NCBI GenBank assembly: GCA_022749755.1 | Contig: CM040443.1 | Coordinates: forward strand, 8,467,744-8,531,743 | Direction of reading: 5' to 3' | Length of the DNA: 64,000 nucleotides | Source of the DNA: Azadirachta indica | Lineage: Eukaryota; Streptophyta; Magnoliopsida; Sapindales; Meliaceae | Part shown: one piece after another, positions 50,187 through 62,291 of the stretch | How positions within the stretch are numbered: the first letter of the stretch is position 1 | Layout: the number at the start of each line of letters is the position of its first letter | The notes under the pieces: model-generated | The model's input: the letters and a program-made list of their open reading frames with translations, nothing else | Told to the model about the DNA's origin: nothing | Databases searched by the model: none | Position numbers and translations under genes: made by a program

Positions 50187-53100
50187 CTAATTTAATTTCT
50201 CTGTGGAAGGTTTCTCTGTACCGCTGCCATCGACCAGCTGGTAAATGATATATAGGCAATTAATATTTGTTAAAAAAAAAAAATGGAAAACATGAAATAA
50301 AAATAAAGAGCACAGGAAAGTTTGCTATGCTTCCATTACTTTTGGATCTTCTTCATCTTGATAGCCAACTTGTAGTACCCATGGCCCATTGACAGACAAA
50401 AAGGCCCTCCGGTCTTCCTCCTAGAAGGAGGAACAAGCAATGCAAGTTGTCAAAAAGAATTACCAATGTAAGAACGTGAGTACAACAAAAGGCACACAGG
50501 AAACATAACAAAAGAAATATTCAAAAAGAGTATTATAATTCTCCGAACAAAAGAAAGAGTCTTCTTCTAGAACATGGCTGGCTTTGTGCAGCCTCAATTG
50601 TTCAAGCAATTTTAAATTTAGTAAAGCATCCGTTAGAAAATTTATAATAGAAAAAGAAGAAAAAAGTCATTGTCTATCCTGTAATGTGATCAATATATAC
50701 TGTGATGCCTGAACGCAAATTTCAGGGTCATGAACTGGTTCAAGTGGCACTATTCATGTGTCTTCTTCCCTCTATACCTGGCCAGATACTACTAAATCAA
50801 TAGAAAATAATTCATATATTATATCACTAGCTGGAAAGTAGAAATGAGGTGGTTAAAAGAATCTCAAGTGAGAGGGTGGGGTAGAACTAATTCAAATAAA
50901 ACAGAGGCCCTCATTATCATAACTTTTTGAACTAAGCAGAAGGATGATCAGTATCTTCTTAAAACTACTACTGTAGCACTAAATTAGCAGTATTTTTTCT
51001 TTCTTCAAATTCTCAAAAATACCCAGAAGCTGTACCTCATGCAAACAAGAGAAAAAACCAAATGACCAGTTTGAAACAATTGCAATTACATTTCCATCTT
51101 CAGAAAAACTTAACACATATCTTATTAATTGTTAACAGTAATGACATAAGAAACGGAGCAAAAAAAAATCTGGATGTCCGTTCTACCCTCGTCCCCAAAG
51201 AAAGAGAGAGAGAGAGAAGAAATGAAGAAGAAAATGGCTTATAAGATAGTTGTCCGAAGTTTCAAGAAAATCGTAAAAATAATAGTACCATATTGCTGGC
51301 AAGAGGCAGAAATAGAGCCGGCCAAAGAAATTCATAAATCAGAAGCAAATTCTGCAACCAATTATCAGCTTCTTCCAAAGAGCAGTTCTAAATGGTTCAC
51401 AAACACCACATGTAAAAAGAAAAGAAGAGAAAACTGTTAATTAATGTGATGTTAATTTTCCTTTTTAATTATAGTTTGTTATGTTTTAATAGAATTAGGA
51501 CTCCTAATTAGACTTTAATTTTATCTTTGTGTAAGAATGCTATAAATAAGTTGCTTTATGGTATTCCGAAAAAAAAATAGAGAAAAATAATAATATGAAG
51601 AAAATCCAGTAGTCATTATTTTCTGGAAAATAACCTTCAGTTTTTCTTCTTTTTTGCCGTCCTCTGTTTCAGCTCTATTTGTTATTGATTTTTTGTTCTT
51701 TGCTTCAGTCTGAATACATAAAATCATTCAAATAACCAACAAAAACCATAAGGGCAAAAACTTTAAAAGTTCTTATAAAGTTTAACCTCACACCTCTAGG
51801 GAACTTCGTACAGGAATAACCTAAAAGTCAAGTGGCAATCAACTGCTTGGCAATCTTCGTCAATCAAGCCCAAAATTAGTAAAAGAAGTTTTTGGATTTT
51901 GAAAATTCTCACATCCGGAACTAATACACTGCATCCGCCAATAAATTTCAGTGCTACTATCTAAATATCTCTTATGCGAACAACCATTGAAACTCAGAAC
52001 AGAACAATAGGACTCAATTTGATAGGTAACAGGAACACAAATTCTGTAGATATAAATTTAGTCTAACTTGTATATAAAATAAACTCAGGCAAAAAGAAGC
52101 AAAATTACCACTAGCATCATTGGAGGATCAACAGAAAGATCTCACAAGCTTCATAACGTAAAATCCTTGTATCCGCTTGTCTTCAGTCTAACAAACAAGC
52201 AAATTTCCATCATTATTATTTTATATTTAGCACGGTAAATAATTTCATGGTGCCACTATCTTAAGGCATCTAATACCTTGTGATCGCTTCAAAGATAATA
52301 TACATATAACTTTGATAAAATGCAAAAGCATTGGTGGCAGACACACGCTAGCATAAAATAAAGTACCTGAAGCAAGGAAGAGATACCACGATCCAATAGT
52401 ATAAGGTTAACTAAAAGGATAACCAGCAAATCTGGTAATACTTGGAGTCTGGCTTGTACAAGTATTTTCCCTAAATTATTCCCAATTGAACGATCTTTCT
52501 AGCTAATTCTGAATTCTGTGACAGATTTACAGGAGCTTCAGCTAACCAGATTGGTAAAAGCACAATCCTACAAATGGATTAACAATGATACAACAAACTC
52601 AACAGAATTTCAGAGAGAGATGAAAATACGTTAAACATCACTGATTCAATGAGCATTTAGATAACATCAATTGGCACAGTATGAGCACCCTATTTTCACC
52701 CAAAAGTTGAGACAGGTGATGGCAGTGCAATCTTGGAATAATTGAAAAGAGATTGCAACCCATCTTCTGACCCTGCTAATCCTCAAACAGCACGTAAAAG
52801 CAGCCTTCTTCATCTAATTGTTTGCAAAAATTACAGCATTTGTTACAAAATATATAAAAACAAAAGTCGTCTCAAATAAGGAGAGCAGCAAAGCAAGAGG
52901 AATAATTAATATCAAATAACCCTGTAACTCAAGTTCAATACCAGTAAATAATCGGTAAGCTTTTTCTTTGTCCATTTTTTTAGCATGACATGGCAATCAG
53001 GAGAACCCATATCACATATTCTGCTTATGAAATCACTCACCAAGCACACATGAGATAAAATTAATTCAAAGACACAAAAAGAAGTAGAAATTGTGAAACA

Positions 53101-53338
53101 ATCAAAAAATTTATATCACGAAACACCAACTTCTTCTAACATATGAACAGCACTACGTAGTGTTACTTGCTTAGAGCTAAAAAACTTTAGCTTAACCGCC
53201 ACCATTTATTCAAAAAATTTGGCACAAGTTCCTGTATTTTCCCGTAACCAAGAACGGGGAGTTGCAAATGTGGAGGAAACTTACGGGCGGAGATGAATAA
53301 AATAGGAAGTCCAGTAATTCTTCCAGCTCAGTCGACAT
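50187..53338 (-). pseudogene. HGH1: HGH1 homologue (ARM-repeat protein) pseudogene
   Basis: HGH1 is an armadillo-type protein linked in yeast and animals to eEF2 folding. The order of exon remnants follows the family. Exon 1 (53338-53285) is intact: MSTELEELLDFLFYSSPP. Exon 2 (from 52813) has a frameshift and a TGA at 52783-52785, then GLAGSEDGLQSLFNYSKIAL. Exon 3 (to 52377) reads EAPVNLSQNSELARKI, a TAG at 52471-52473, and after a frameshift LLVILLVNLILLDRGISSLL. Exon 4 (52187-52109) reads QGFYVMKLVRSFC then TGA (52138-52140). Further pieces: LQNLLLIYEFLWPALFLPLA (51400-51289), a stop-broken EPVHDPEI piece (about 50770-50690), AFLSVNGPWVLQVGYQDEED (50420-50353) and the tail LVDGSGTEKPSTE to 50187. 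At least three stops and three frameshifts. Exon borders survive, so it decayed in place and is not a processed copy. Arabidopsis HGH1 homologue: At1g14300, next to SBH2 (from memory). Confidence 0.85.
51450..51730 (+). mobile_element. Possible LTR-retrotransposon remnant (solo LTR)
   Basis: The stretch starts TGTTAATTTTCC, contains a palindromic AATTAGGACTCCTAATTAG block, then a TATAAATAAG promoter-like box and a pyrimidine-rich downstream part, the order seen in Copia-type LTRs. No second LTR, coding region or clear target duplication was found, and the right end is uncertain. It would lie in an intron of the HGH1 pseudogene. Confidence 0.3.
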
Positions 53339-53958
53339 TGTTACTGCGCGCAAATTTGGTAATGAGCAATTTGTGGAAAATATGTTGCAAATTTCAGATT
53401 TGATAGATATATCTCTGATTCCTTAAACTGTGCAATCCTATCCCAAAGTGGTAACGGAAATACCAAAACACCCTGACCGAGCGAGCGTGAGTGACAAGGA
53501 TTGTCTCCGTGTGAGGCTTCCAACAGAAAACTACTGAATGTTTCTAAATTCGTAGTATTATAAGAGTCCGTAAGGAAAATAAATAGTTATATAATTATAA
53601 CGATCCTTTAGGGTAGTCTCAGTATTCGAAGAGTTATATAGGTTGTAATTAAAAAAAAATTTATATATCTAAAAATTTCTTATATATATGAACTGCTTTA
53701 CCAGTGCTTTACAAGGTTCCCAGACATTGTATTGTCGCTAGAAACGTTAACTTGGCTTCTCTGAGAAATTCGGAAAGGCTATGCAGATTGTTTATCCGTC
53801 CACAAATGATAGTTTTCACCGCTGTTTTATCAATATAGACGGCAGAAATTAATACTTGTATCTTCGTATATCTACGAAACACATACATGCCCACATGCAC
53901 TTGAAAAGTAAAAGATACCAAAGCCCTAACCGTCCTTTGTAGACAGCTACTTAATTTT

Positions 53959-54924
53959 TCACTTCCCATTTCCACCAACTGTTGAAACCTTGGCTGTGTT
54001 GATGATTGATCTTCTAAGTAGCCAAGCAGACAAAACAATCATAACAAAACAAGCCATTCCAATGCTCCAAATCGCTGCTACTTTTAGCTTAAAAGTCTTA
54101 CCACCACCGTTATTTTCATTGTTCTCCCGAATCCAGCTAACAGTTCCTGAACCATTCTTATTAACATCTAAGTAACCACCAGGATCAACAGTTGAGAAGA
54201 ACTCGTAACCCTCGTAGCGGACAACGCAATATCCGGCAACCACAGTGCCTCCCCCTTTGCCGCCGCAGCGCTTGGATATGTTTTCAATGCCTCTCCGTAC
54301 GCAAACTTCACAGTCCTTGAGCGAAACATTCTGGAGACAGTCGGCAAGAGCATAGACTTCACTCCTATTGCTGTATTGAATTTTCCCAGTTGTGAAGTGA
54401 CTGACTGTTTTGATATCAGCTCTAAGTCTCAGAAGCAAAGTTTGAAGAGCTGATTCAAACTGAACCCGGTCGGTTACTTTGCTCTTGTTTGAGCAAGAAT
54501 AGTAATTGTTCGTGTCAACGCATGCATGAGAAAACGCGGTGTAATTTTGGTGGTAGCAGTACTGCAAGTAGCAACCATCCAGCCAAGCTCTTACCGCAAC
54601 AGAATTTGGACACAGATTGAAAATGGTTTCTTTCGCAATTTGGGCACAGTGTCTGCACGTTGTTGGGCTGAGGTTGGGCCGGCACTGCATGGTGATGATG
54701 AGTCGGTTCGGCGCGTTATTGAAGGTCGAGGTGATAAACCTGGTTTTTGTTACTCCATACGTGAGACGATCAACCACGACTTGAATGGATTTGTTGTCAA
54801 AGATGTCGTTTGGAGACGGTGGGGTGCAATTAAGAGAGATTACAGAGTGGAGGGGTGAAGATTTGCAGACGGATAATAGAGATAAGATGAAGAGAGGTAG
54901 ATCATATTGAAGAAGGAAGATCAT
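53959..54924 (-). CDS. Two-DUF26 transmembrane protein, PDLP-like
   Basis: Intronless, 321 residues. N-terminal signal peptide (about 1-22, FLLQYDLPLFILSLLSVCKS). Two DUF26/gnk2 domains follow, each with C-x8-C-x2-C: Cys81, Cys90, Cys93 and Cys196, Cys205, Cys208, plus further paired cysteines. A single transmembrane helix covers about 280-304, with a short basic cytosolic tail of 17 residues and no kinase domain. This is the layout of plasmodesmata-located proteins and related cysteine-rich repeat secretory proteins, type I membrane proteins at the cell surface. PDLPs control callose at plasmodesmata and defence, but the role of this member is inferred from architecture only. An N-terminal intron, common in PDLPs, is absent. 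Several N-glycosylation sites (NYT, NRS, NVS) are present. Confidence 0.9.
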   Translation of the reverse strand: MIFLLQYDLPLFILSLLSVCKSSPLHSVISLNCTPPSPNDIFDNKSIQVVVDRLTYGVTKTRFITSTFNNAPNRLIITMQCRPNLSPTTCRHCAQIAKETIFNLCPNSVAVRAWLDGCYLQYCYHQNYTAFSHACVDTNNYYSCSNKSKVTDRVQFESALQTLLLRLRADIKTVSHFTTGKIQYSNRSEVYALADCLQNVSLKDCEVCVRRGIENISKRCGGKGGGTVVAGYCVVRYEGYEFFSTVDPGGYLDVNKNGSGTVSWIRENNENNGGGKTFKLKVAAIWSIGMACFVMIVLSAWLLRRSIINTAKVSTVGGNGK

Positions 54925-56036
54925 GAAGACTAGAGTTTTGGGAATTTTTTTTTTTCTGTTTTTTGGTTATGGTGTTAAAACGTGATTTCAAAACATTATT
55001 GCAGTTCAATTATTATAAAGTTTAAGAGGCTGAGGTTTGGTCAGTTGTTCTTCGTTGCTGCTTACCGAAGCTTTGTTTTTTTCTGCATGGTCGAGGTGTG
55101 CCAAGTGAACTGATTGGCATTGAAGGCTGAATTGTATGATATATCAGGGGCGCGTGGCTTTATATTAGGGGCCTTCAATTTGAGATCTGAACTGGTAATT
55201 GTCACTCTTTTGGTTTTTTTCTTTTGAGAATTTTGATTATTTGGTACTCTTGTTGAGTGGGATTGATATGCAATGCAATGACAATAATCGAATCCTGAAT
55301 CCTTAATTACAATAACATTAAGATATTATTAATTATTAATTTTAGATACCGCCAACCAAGTGACGAACTACGACATTCTATTAGAATTCGATACTCAACT
55401 AAATCACTAACTATAATATAAATCATTGATTTGAAGGTGTGAATTTTTAACAAACCATTTACTTTATGTAATAAATTTCGAGACTTAATATAAACAATAT
55501 AAATCTACTTTTTCAATAAACTACTCGTTATGATGTTAGATTTTGGAAAAAAAATATATCAAGGCAATTTATAAATGATTTTACTTTACCTGTTGTTTCA
55601 GACTCTCAGTTTAATAAATTGTTGTATGTTTAGGAAAATAGTTATTAAAAAAAAAATGTATGAAATTTGTTTTGTTGAAAGAAGTGGGCTCTTAGAAGAC
55701 ACCAATAATGAAAAAGGAGCGCAGTTGGCTCAAAAGTACTTCTGACCCGAGCCCAATTCTCATATCCTTTCCAGCTTGCAGAAAGTGACAGAAAGCAAGT
55801 ACAACGCGTTGCATGAACATATACTGTAATGATCACATGCAGAACGAACGCAGAGAAAATTGCAGTACTTTTTGCGGTGATGATAGCATAGTCTACTTCG
55901 ACTAGTGTAGGCAAAATGTACAGAATTAATTAGAGGGTTATTTGTGTCTTATAGAAAAGAGGCAACATTATATCTTTACATTGAATATACGTATACTCTG
56001 AATTTTTCCTTTTAAGTCGTATGTCAATTTTTCTAA
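54925..56036. other. Promoter side of the DUF26 gene
   Basis: AT-rich intergenic stretch upstream of the minus-strand DUF26 gene. The minus frame at 55645-55914 is unsupported. The right limit is a palindromic transposon. Confidence 0.45.
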
Positions 56037-57878
56037 GGGATGTTGACATTTTTTTCCTTAGCGTTTGGTTTAACAGATAAATATCCTCTATTATTTAAAA
56101 AAAGATAAATATTCCTAATATTTAAATAAATAAGTAGGTATCTGTGAACTTTTATTTTCGACTGATTAGTTTATTATCATTTATTTCCCATATCTTTTAT
56201 ATAATAATATTTTAATATATATTTTATTTTAATATAACACTTTACTCTCTATTTCAATATTTTTCACAATATAATTTTTTTTAAATATAACAATTTAGTC
56301 TATATTTAATATTTTTTCATAATATACTTAAGAGTAAATATATTTTTAATTTGTTATTTTAATAAAAAATTTAAAAAAAAAAAAAATATTATTAAAAAAT
56401 TTCAATGAGTTAGATTAAATTTATATTAAAATATTTTAAACTCATGTTAAAATATTTATATCTTTTTTTTACAATAAATTTGATATTTAATTGTTAAAAG
56501 AATTTTAAAATGTATTTTAACATTTTATTCTTATATTAATATTTTTATTTAAAAAATTATATTAAAATTATTATATTTTCTTGAGAAAAATTATGAAAAT
56601 ATAAAAAAAAAGTAAAAAAAAAAAGAAAAAATTTAATATCATTTGTTAATAGAATTAGTAATTAAATATATTTTATATTCTTATTAAGCAATATAATTTA
56701 ATTTTAATGAAAAAATAGAAAAAGAAGACATTTTTTGATTATTTTTATTTGTAATATATATATAACATGTACTTATTGTTTATAATTTTATTTATATTTT
56801 CATATATTTTTAATATTTTTTCACAATATATTTTTAAAAATAAAAAATTTTTTAATTTGCTATTTTAATAAAAAATTTTAAAAAATATAATTATTAAAAA
56901 ACTTTAAATAATGAGATAAGTTATATTCATATGCTAAAATATTTTTAATCTTTTACTTTTACTTTTACTTTTATAATAATAAATATTTAATTATTAAAAA
57001 GTTTAATTGAAATATTTTTTAACGTTTTACTTTTACATGTAATATATTTATTTAAAAAATTATGCTAAATTTATTATTTTTTTTAAAAATATATAAAAAT
57101 TTAAACAATAAATACATGTTATATTTATATGTTATATATATATTACACATAAAAATAATAAAAAAATTTCTTCTTTTTCTATTTTTTAATTAAAATTAAA
57201 TGATATTGGTTAATAAGAATATAAAATATACTTAATTACTAATTCTATTAACAAATGATATTAAATTTTTTCTTTTTTTACTTTTTTATTTATATTTTCA
57301 TAATTTTTCTCAAGAAAATATAATAATTTTAATATAATCTTTTAAATAAAAATATTAAGATAAAAATAAAATGTTAAAATATATTTCAAAATTATTTTAA
57401 CAATTAAATATCAAATTTATTGTAGAAAAAGGAAAAAAAGGATATAAATATTTTAACATGAGTTTAAAATATTTTAATATGAATTTAATCTAACTCATTG
57501 TTTAAATTTTTTTAATAATATTTTATTTTTCAAATTTTCTATTGAAATAATAAATTAAAAATGTATTTAGTTTTAAGTATATTATGAAAAAAAATATTAA
57601 ATATGGACTAAATTGTTATATTTAAAAAAAATTATATTGTGAAAAATATTAAAATAGGGAGTAAAGTGTTATATTGAAATATATTATATATCAAAGTATT
57701 ATTATATAAAAAATAAAAGACACAAATGATAATAAAATAACTAATCAACTAACAGAAATAAAAATTCAGGAGGTTATCCGCCTATTTATCCAAATATCAG
57801 GAGGGCATTTATTTTTTTCTCAAATATCAGGAGATATTTACTTATTAGGTCAAACGTCAGGGGAAATGTAAATATCCC
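56037..57878. mobile_element. Non-autonomous long-TIR (Mutator-like) element, 1.8-kb palindrome
   Basis: Both arms, each around 850-900 bases, are inverted copies almost to the centre (near 56950). The left end GGGATGTTGACATTTTTTTC pairs with the reverse complement of the right end GGGATATTTACATTTCCCC, then TAGCGTTTGG/TGACGTTTGA. A perfect 9-base target duplication TTTTTCTAA flanks it (56028-56036 and 57879-57887). There is no coding sequence; over 80% A+T by eye. The inverted arms could form a very long hairpin if transcribed. It differs from classical MITEs in size. Confidence 0.87.
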
Positions 57879-59105
57879 TTTTTCTAATTCTTTCTTTTGC
57901 GATAGTGTGTAATACGAGTAATAATTTTGTCATACCTTGACTTTTTTTTTTTGAAAAAAGTTGTTTCAATGAATATAGGCCATAATTTTCTCTAATTTCA
58001 ATAATCTTATCGTCAAATTTTTTAATGGCAAAATACTAAATTTACATAATTGGTAAAATAAATTTATATTGTAAGTCATGCAACATTTAACTGTTGCTAA
58101 TGGGTTGATAATACATCAAAGTTATAGTGAAAATATTTATTGATATCAGTTACTTGATCATATAATATGATTAGGACCCGTATTAATCATTGATACATAA
58201 TTCATAATTAACATTTGTACATTTTTCTTAAGGAATTATATTAAAATAAAGGAAAAATACTCCGGGCGGAAATTCATAAAATTTGTCAAATTTATCGCAT
58301 GTTGACAAGTGACTACAAATGCTAAAATTTTAAATGATAGTAAACTTCATAAAATTTGTCAAATTTTAAGAGAATATATTCACGAAAATTAATAATAATA
58401 TTTGGAAAATTAATGAAAATGCGAAAATAGTATTTCATTATTTGATGTGTAATAAATAAACTCCGTAATATGTCGTTTTAATATTTAATACTCTTAATAA
58501 ATTACGGGGTTCCTCCTTGTTAACTTATTATTACCCGTGAGAAAACACGCGGAGAATCACACCGCGTACTGTTTCTAGTTTCCCGCGACTTTCTTCTGGT
58601 GAGTGAGATCTTGAATCTGGCACGGTGTCTTCAGCTTCATTTTTAACTTGAAAATTCTGATTCTCAATTTCTATACCATCTAATTTCTTCGAATTGCGAA
58701 TAACTCTGATTCGAGTTTCATCTGTAAGTTAGTTATTGTTGTTACATTTTGCAGTAATGTATTCTATCTCCTGTGATGTTTTTCCCGTTATTTGCTTTCG
58801 TTTTCATTCTTTTTGCCAGGACCTGCAAGTTGAACTCCAGTTACATACTTACGTTACGCTTAATTATGATTTTATAACTGTTCGATAGTTTTAATTGATT
58901 TATTTTCGACGAAATTGTCACCGACAATGTGAATTGAAGCATTTACTTGTGTTTTGAAATTATTGATAAAAATCTGTTATATTCTAGTTAGAGACATATT
59001 GTTATTACACTGATGAACTGTAATTTTTTTTCCTTTCCTGTTTCATGATTGTCTTGCAGATGAGCTGGTTTAGTGTCAAGATTTGGTAATTAGCAAGTAG
59101 CAACT
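57879..59105. other. Intergenic and DUF616 gene leader
   Basis: AT-rich DNA with a 21-base direct repeat (58273-58293 and 58346-58366, starting TTCATAAAATTTG). From about 58530 it becomes the promoter and 5' leader of the DUF616 gene. A leader intron is likely: donor CTG|GTGAGT near 58599, acceptor TTGCAG at 59059. Confidence 0.5.
59060..59089 (+). CDS. Short upstream ORF in the DUF616 leader
   Basis: Directly after the inferred leader-intron acceptor, ATG AGC TGG begins a nine-codon frame ending in TAA at 59087-59089, 16 bases before the main ATG at 59106. It would encode MSWFSVKIW. Whether the leader is spliced here decides if ribosomes meet it. Confidence 0.35.
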   Translation: MSWFSVKIW

Positions 59106-62100
59106 ATGTCTTTCTTGAAGCATAATGGTGATTTGTTACCAAACAGTATTCGGGTTGTGTCTCGGGGGAAGAGGTCTGGTGGGTTTTTTAAGCTGAGATT
59201 TTTGCAGTCAGTGTTCTTGCTTGCCACTGTCTTTCTAACGTATTTCGCTACCTTCGGCATGAATATTTTCTCTCCCGGTGAGATTATGAACTTTTGTTTT
59301 AGTAATTTGTTGGAAGTGTAAGCACGTGTGATTTGCAGCAAATAATTAATATATATCAATGTAGGTGATCTTGACAGTAGACTATTATCGTTGCAAGAAG
59401 TGCTACAAGAAACTCCTAAAGTTGTAAAACCACCAGTCAAGCGCCGAAGGAAGTGTAAGAGTAGTTTGCTTTTAGTCTAATCTGCAATGTTTAACGATCA
59501 AGATTTTGATAATTTTGTGTTGTTAGAAGTCTTTGAACCATTATTCACCCTATGGTATTTGCTTCAAATGGTAAAATACGAGTGGACCTGGGCAATCTTA
59601 TTGCAACCTGTTGGACGAAGGAGTGTGTTTTTTTCCAATTTAATGCTCAAAATAGTTATAGATCTTGACAGAGAGATGTTGTCTCTAACTTTTACTGGAA
59701 AATCTTCTAGTTTTTTGTTACTGAGATTTTTTCAGAAGGAAATTATATTTTCTTCTGTAACTTCTGTTTGTCTGATTCCATTCTTCTGCTCTTTGCCTCC
59801 ATTAATCTTGCAGATCATCCTTGTGAAATTCAGTTTTTGGAATCAGTTAACAATATTGTTGAGCCCAAAGATTATATGAATTTCACTCAATTTTCACTAG
59901 ATTACATTGACAAAGAAGAAGATAAACCTTTTGGAATCAGCAATTTTGAACCTAGATTTGGAGGACATCAAACCCTTCAGGAAAGGGAGAATTCCTTCTA
60001 TGCAACCAATAAAGCTATTCATTGTGGTTTTGTTAAAGGACCACCTGGGTCTTCAAGCACTCTTTTTGATTTGGAAGAAAAGGACAGGGCATACATGAAT
60101 ACATGTCGGGTTGTGGTTTCTTCTTGCATTTTTGGGAGCTCTGATTATTTGAGGAGGCCTGATCGCAGAATGGTAAATCAAAATTCATTAATGAAGTTTC
60201 TTTATATATCACGTCCATGGTTGTGATGAGAAACATCTCCCGGTCATTTTTTCTCTTCAATTTTTTTTTTTATTTGTACCAACTTGCTGTTAACATTTAC
60301 AAGTTCACTTTTCACCTATCTATTTCAAACTCCTTCATATATCTTATTTATTCTATCTGTTCCAATATATATGAATGATTAGGCATAAAATTGTGGACAA
60401 TAATCCATATACTGTAGCAGATATTTCGTCAAACTATGGTTCTTTTAGAATAGCGCTCTACCACAGTAAAGAATTATTGAAGAGTATACTGCATCTTCAG
60501 GAGTCTTTCTGAAGTATAGAAATAAAAAACCATTAAATTGGAAATGTTCATTTTTGGGGGAATGTGGTCTGATATCTACAGGTCTAATTAGTGTAGTGTG
60601 ATGTTAGATAGCTTTATGCCATGATTACTTCTTCGTTGTTGGTTTGTTTGTGATATGGTATCTTAATTATCTTCTCCTGACCTTTACGTTTGACTTTAGA
60701 ACTTCAATAGATACTTCTTTTTCTTTCGATAAAAGCATGCTGTTTTTCTTTGATTTTAATTTATTAGCTTTCCAGATTGTGTTTTGACATGGTGGGGTTT
60801 TTTAAAATTTTTTAATTATTTTTTTATAGCTTATGGCATTAGGGTCCATTGAGGACTGTTTTTTGTTGGATGTGCCTATGGTTCAATTTAAGTTTTTATT
60901 TTTATTTTCACTGAACCCTAAAGTGATTGACGATTGATCTGCCAGCTTCACTGTGCCTTCTCTTCTCTCCTTTTGGTAATACAATACTAAAGAATATTTA
61001 GCCATTTTGTTGCATAATATAAATGTGGATGGACTAATATGTCAGGAAAAGATACACCGTAAATTACTTTATTATGCCATTGGTTTTAGTGTATTATAAA
61101 TTGCTTTCTATCCTTTCAATAATTCTGTTTATTTATTTAGTTATTTATTTTTCCTCTTTTTTCCCCTGCTGGTTAATGTTGCAAAGACTTTTATTTATTC
61201 CAGATTAGTGAATTTTCCAAGAAAAATGTTTGTTTTGTTATCTTTGTGGACGAGCAAACACTATCCACACTGTCTTCAGATGGAAATATTCCTGATGATC
61301 AAGGATACATGGGTTTGTGGAGAATTGTTGTTGTTAGAAACTTACCATACAAGGACATGCGAAAAGCTGGAAAAGTGCCCAAATTCTTATCCCATCGCCT
61401 CTTCCCTTCCTCTAGGTAAGATTGTTTTTGTGGTGCATAAGCTTCATGTTCATCCTTCTAGTTCTGACCAGCCTTTGTGCTTGTCCTTTTTCTAATAATT
61501 ATTTTTTAGGTATTCAATTTGGCTTGACAGCAAGATGCGACTTCATGCTGATCCAATGTTGATCATTGAGTACTTTTTATGGAGAACAAGATCAGAGTAT
61601 GCCATTTCAAATCACTATGAGCGCCATTGTGTCTGGGAGGAGGTACTACAAAATAAGCGTTTAAATAAGTACAATCAAACGGCCATCGACGACCAGTTTG
61701 GATACTACGAGGCTGATGGCCTAACCAAGTTTGACCCTTCAGATCCTAATACTCCTCTTCCGAGTTGTGCGTCTTGGTGTCTTTTCTCTTTTTGGATTTT
61801 GTCTTTTCTTTTTATCCATTGCAATGAATGCCAGGTGCTGATTTTGTGAATCATGTGCTATTCAGATGTTCCTGAAGGTTCTTTTATTATCCGTGCCCAT
61901 ACACCAATGTCAAATTTATTTTCATGTCTCTGGTTTAATGAAGTTGATCGATTTACCTCCCGTGATCAACTAAGCTTTGCATATACTTACTTGAAATTGA
62001 AGAGAATGAATCCGGATAGACCCTTCTACTTGAATATGTTTAAGGTAGTTTATATATTTCATGGACATATTGTTAGTTTTGAGATAGTCCTGTTGAATGA

Positions 62101-62291
62101 CATTATTAAGCTGTAACTGTTTATATAAATCATGAACACTAAATGATATAGATTCAACGCTGGCACTAAGCAATTAATGAAATCTTACTTCCTTTCTTTG
62201 TTCTGTTGTTACCTCTATGCAGGATTGTCAGCGTAGAGCAATGGCAAAGCTACTAAAGCATCGAGAACTATCACCTCCATCCATTACTTAG
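59106..62291 (+). CDS. DUF616 protein, TOD1/MUCI70-like, type II Golgi/ER membrane protein
   Basis: Seven coding exons: 59106-59277, 59365-59454, 59814-60172, 61204-61415, 61510-61766, 61866-62044 and 62223-62291; 445 residues, all junctions in phase. An N-terminal signal anchor lies at about residues 29-50 (LRFLQSVFLLATVFLTYFAT). The DUF616 domain follows: CEIQFLESVNNIVEP, FGGHQTLQERENSFYA, IHCGFVKGPPGSSSTLF, VVSSCIFGSSDYLRRP, FVDEQTL, KFLSHRLFP, YSIWLDSKMRL (aspartate of a DxK/D-like site), DQFGYYEADGL and VPEGSFIIRAHTPMSNLFSCLWFNEVDRF. The family has been called hexosyltransferase-like (MUCI70, seed mucilage) and, for Arabidopsis TOD1, an alkaline ceramidase acting in turgor control, so activity is not assigned. 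A small upstream ORF precedes the start. Confidence 0.93.

Noticed and set aside
53709..54038. Minus-strand frame overlapping the 3' end of the DUF26 gene
   Set aside because: Different frame from the DUF26 protein, no homology; shadow plus 3' flank.
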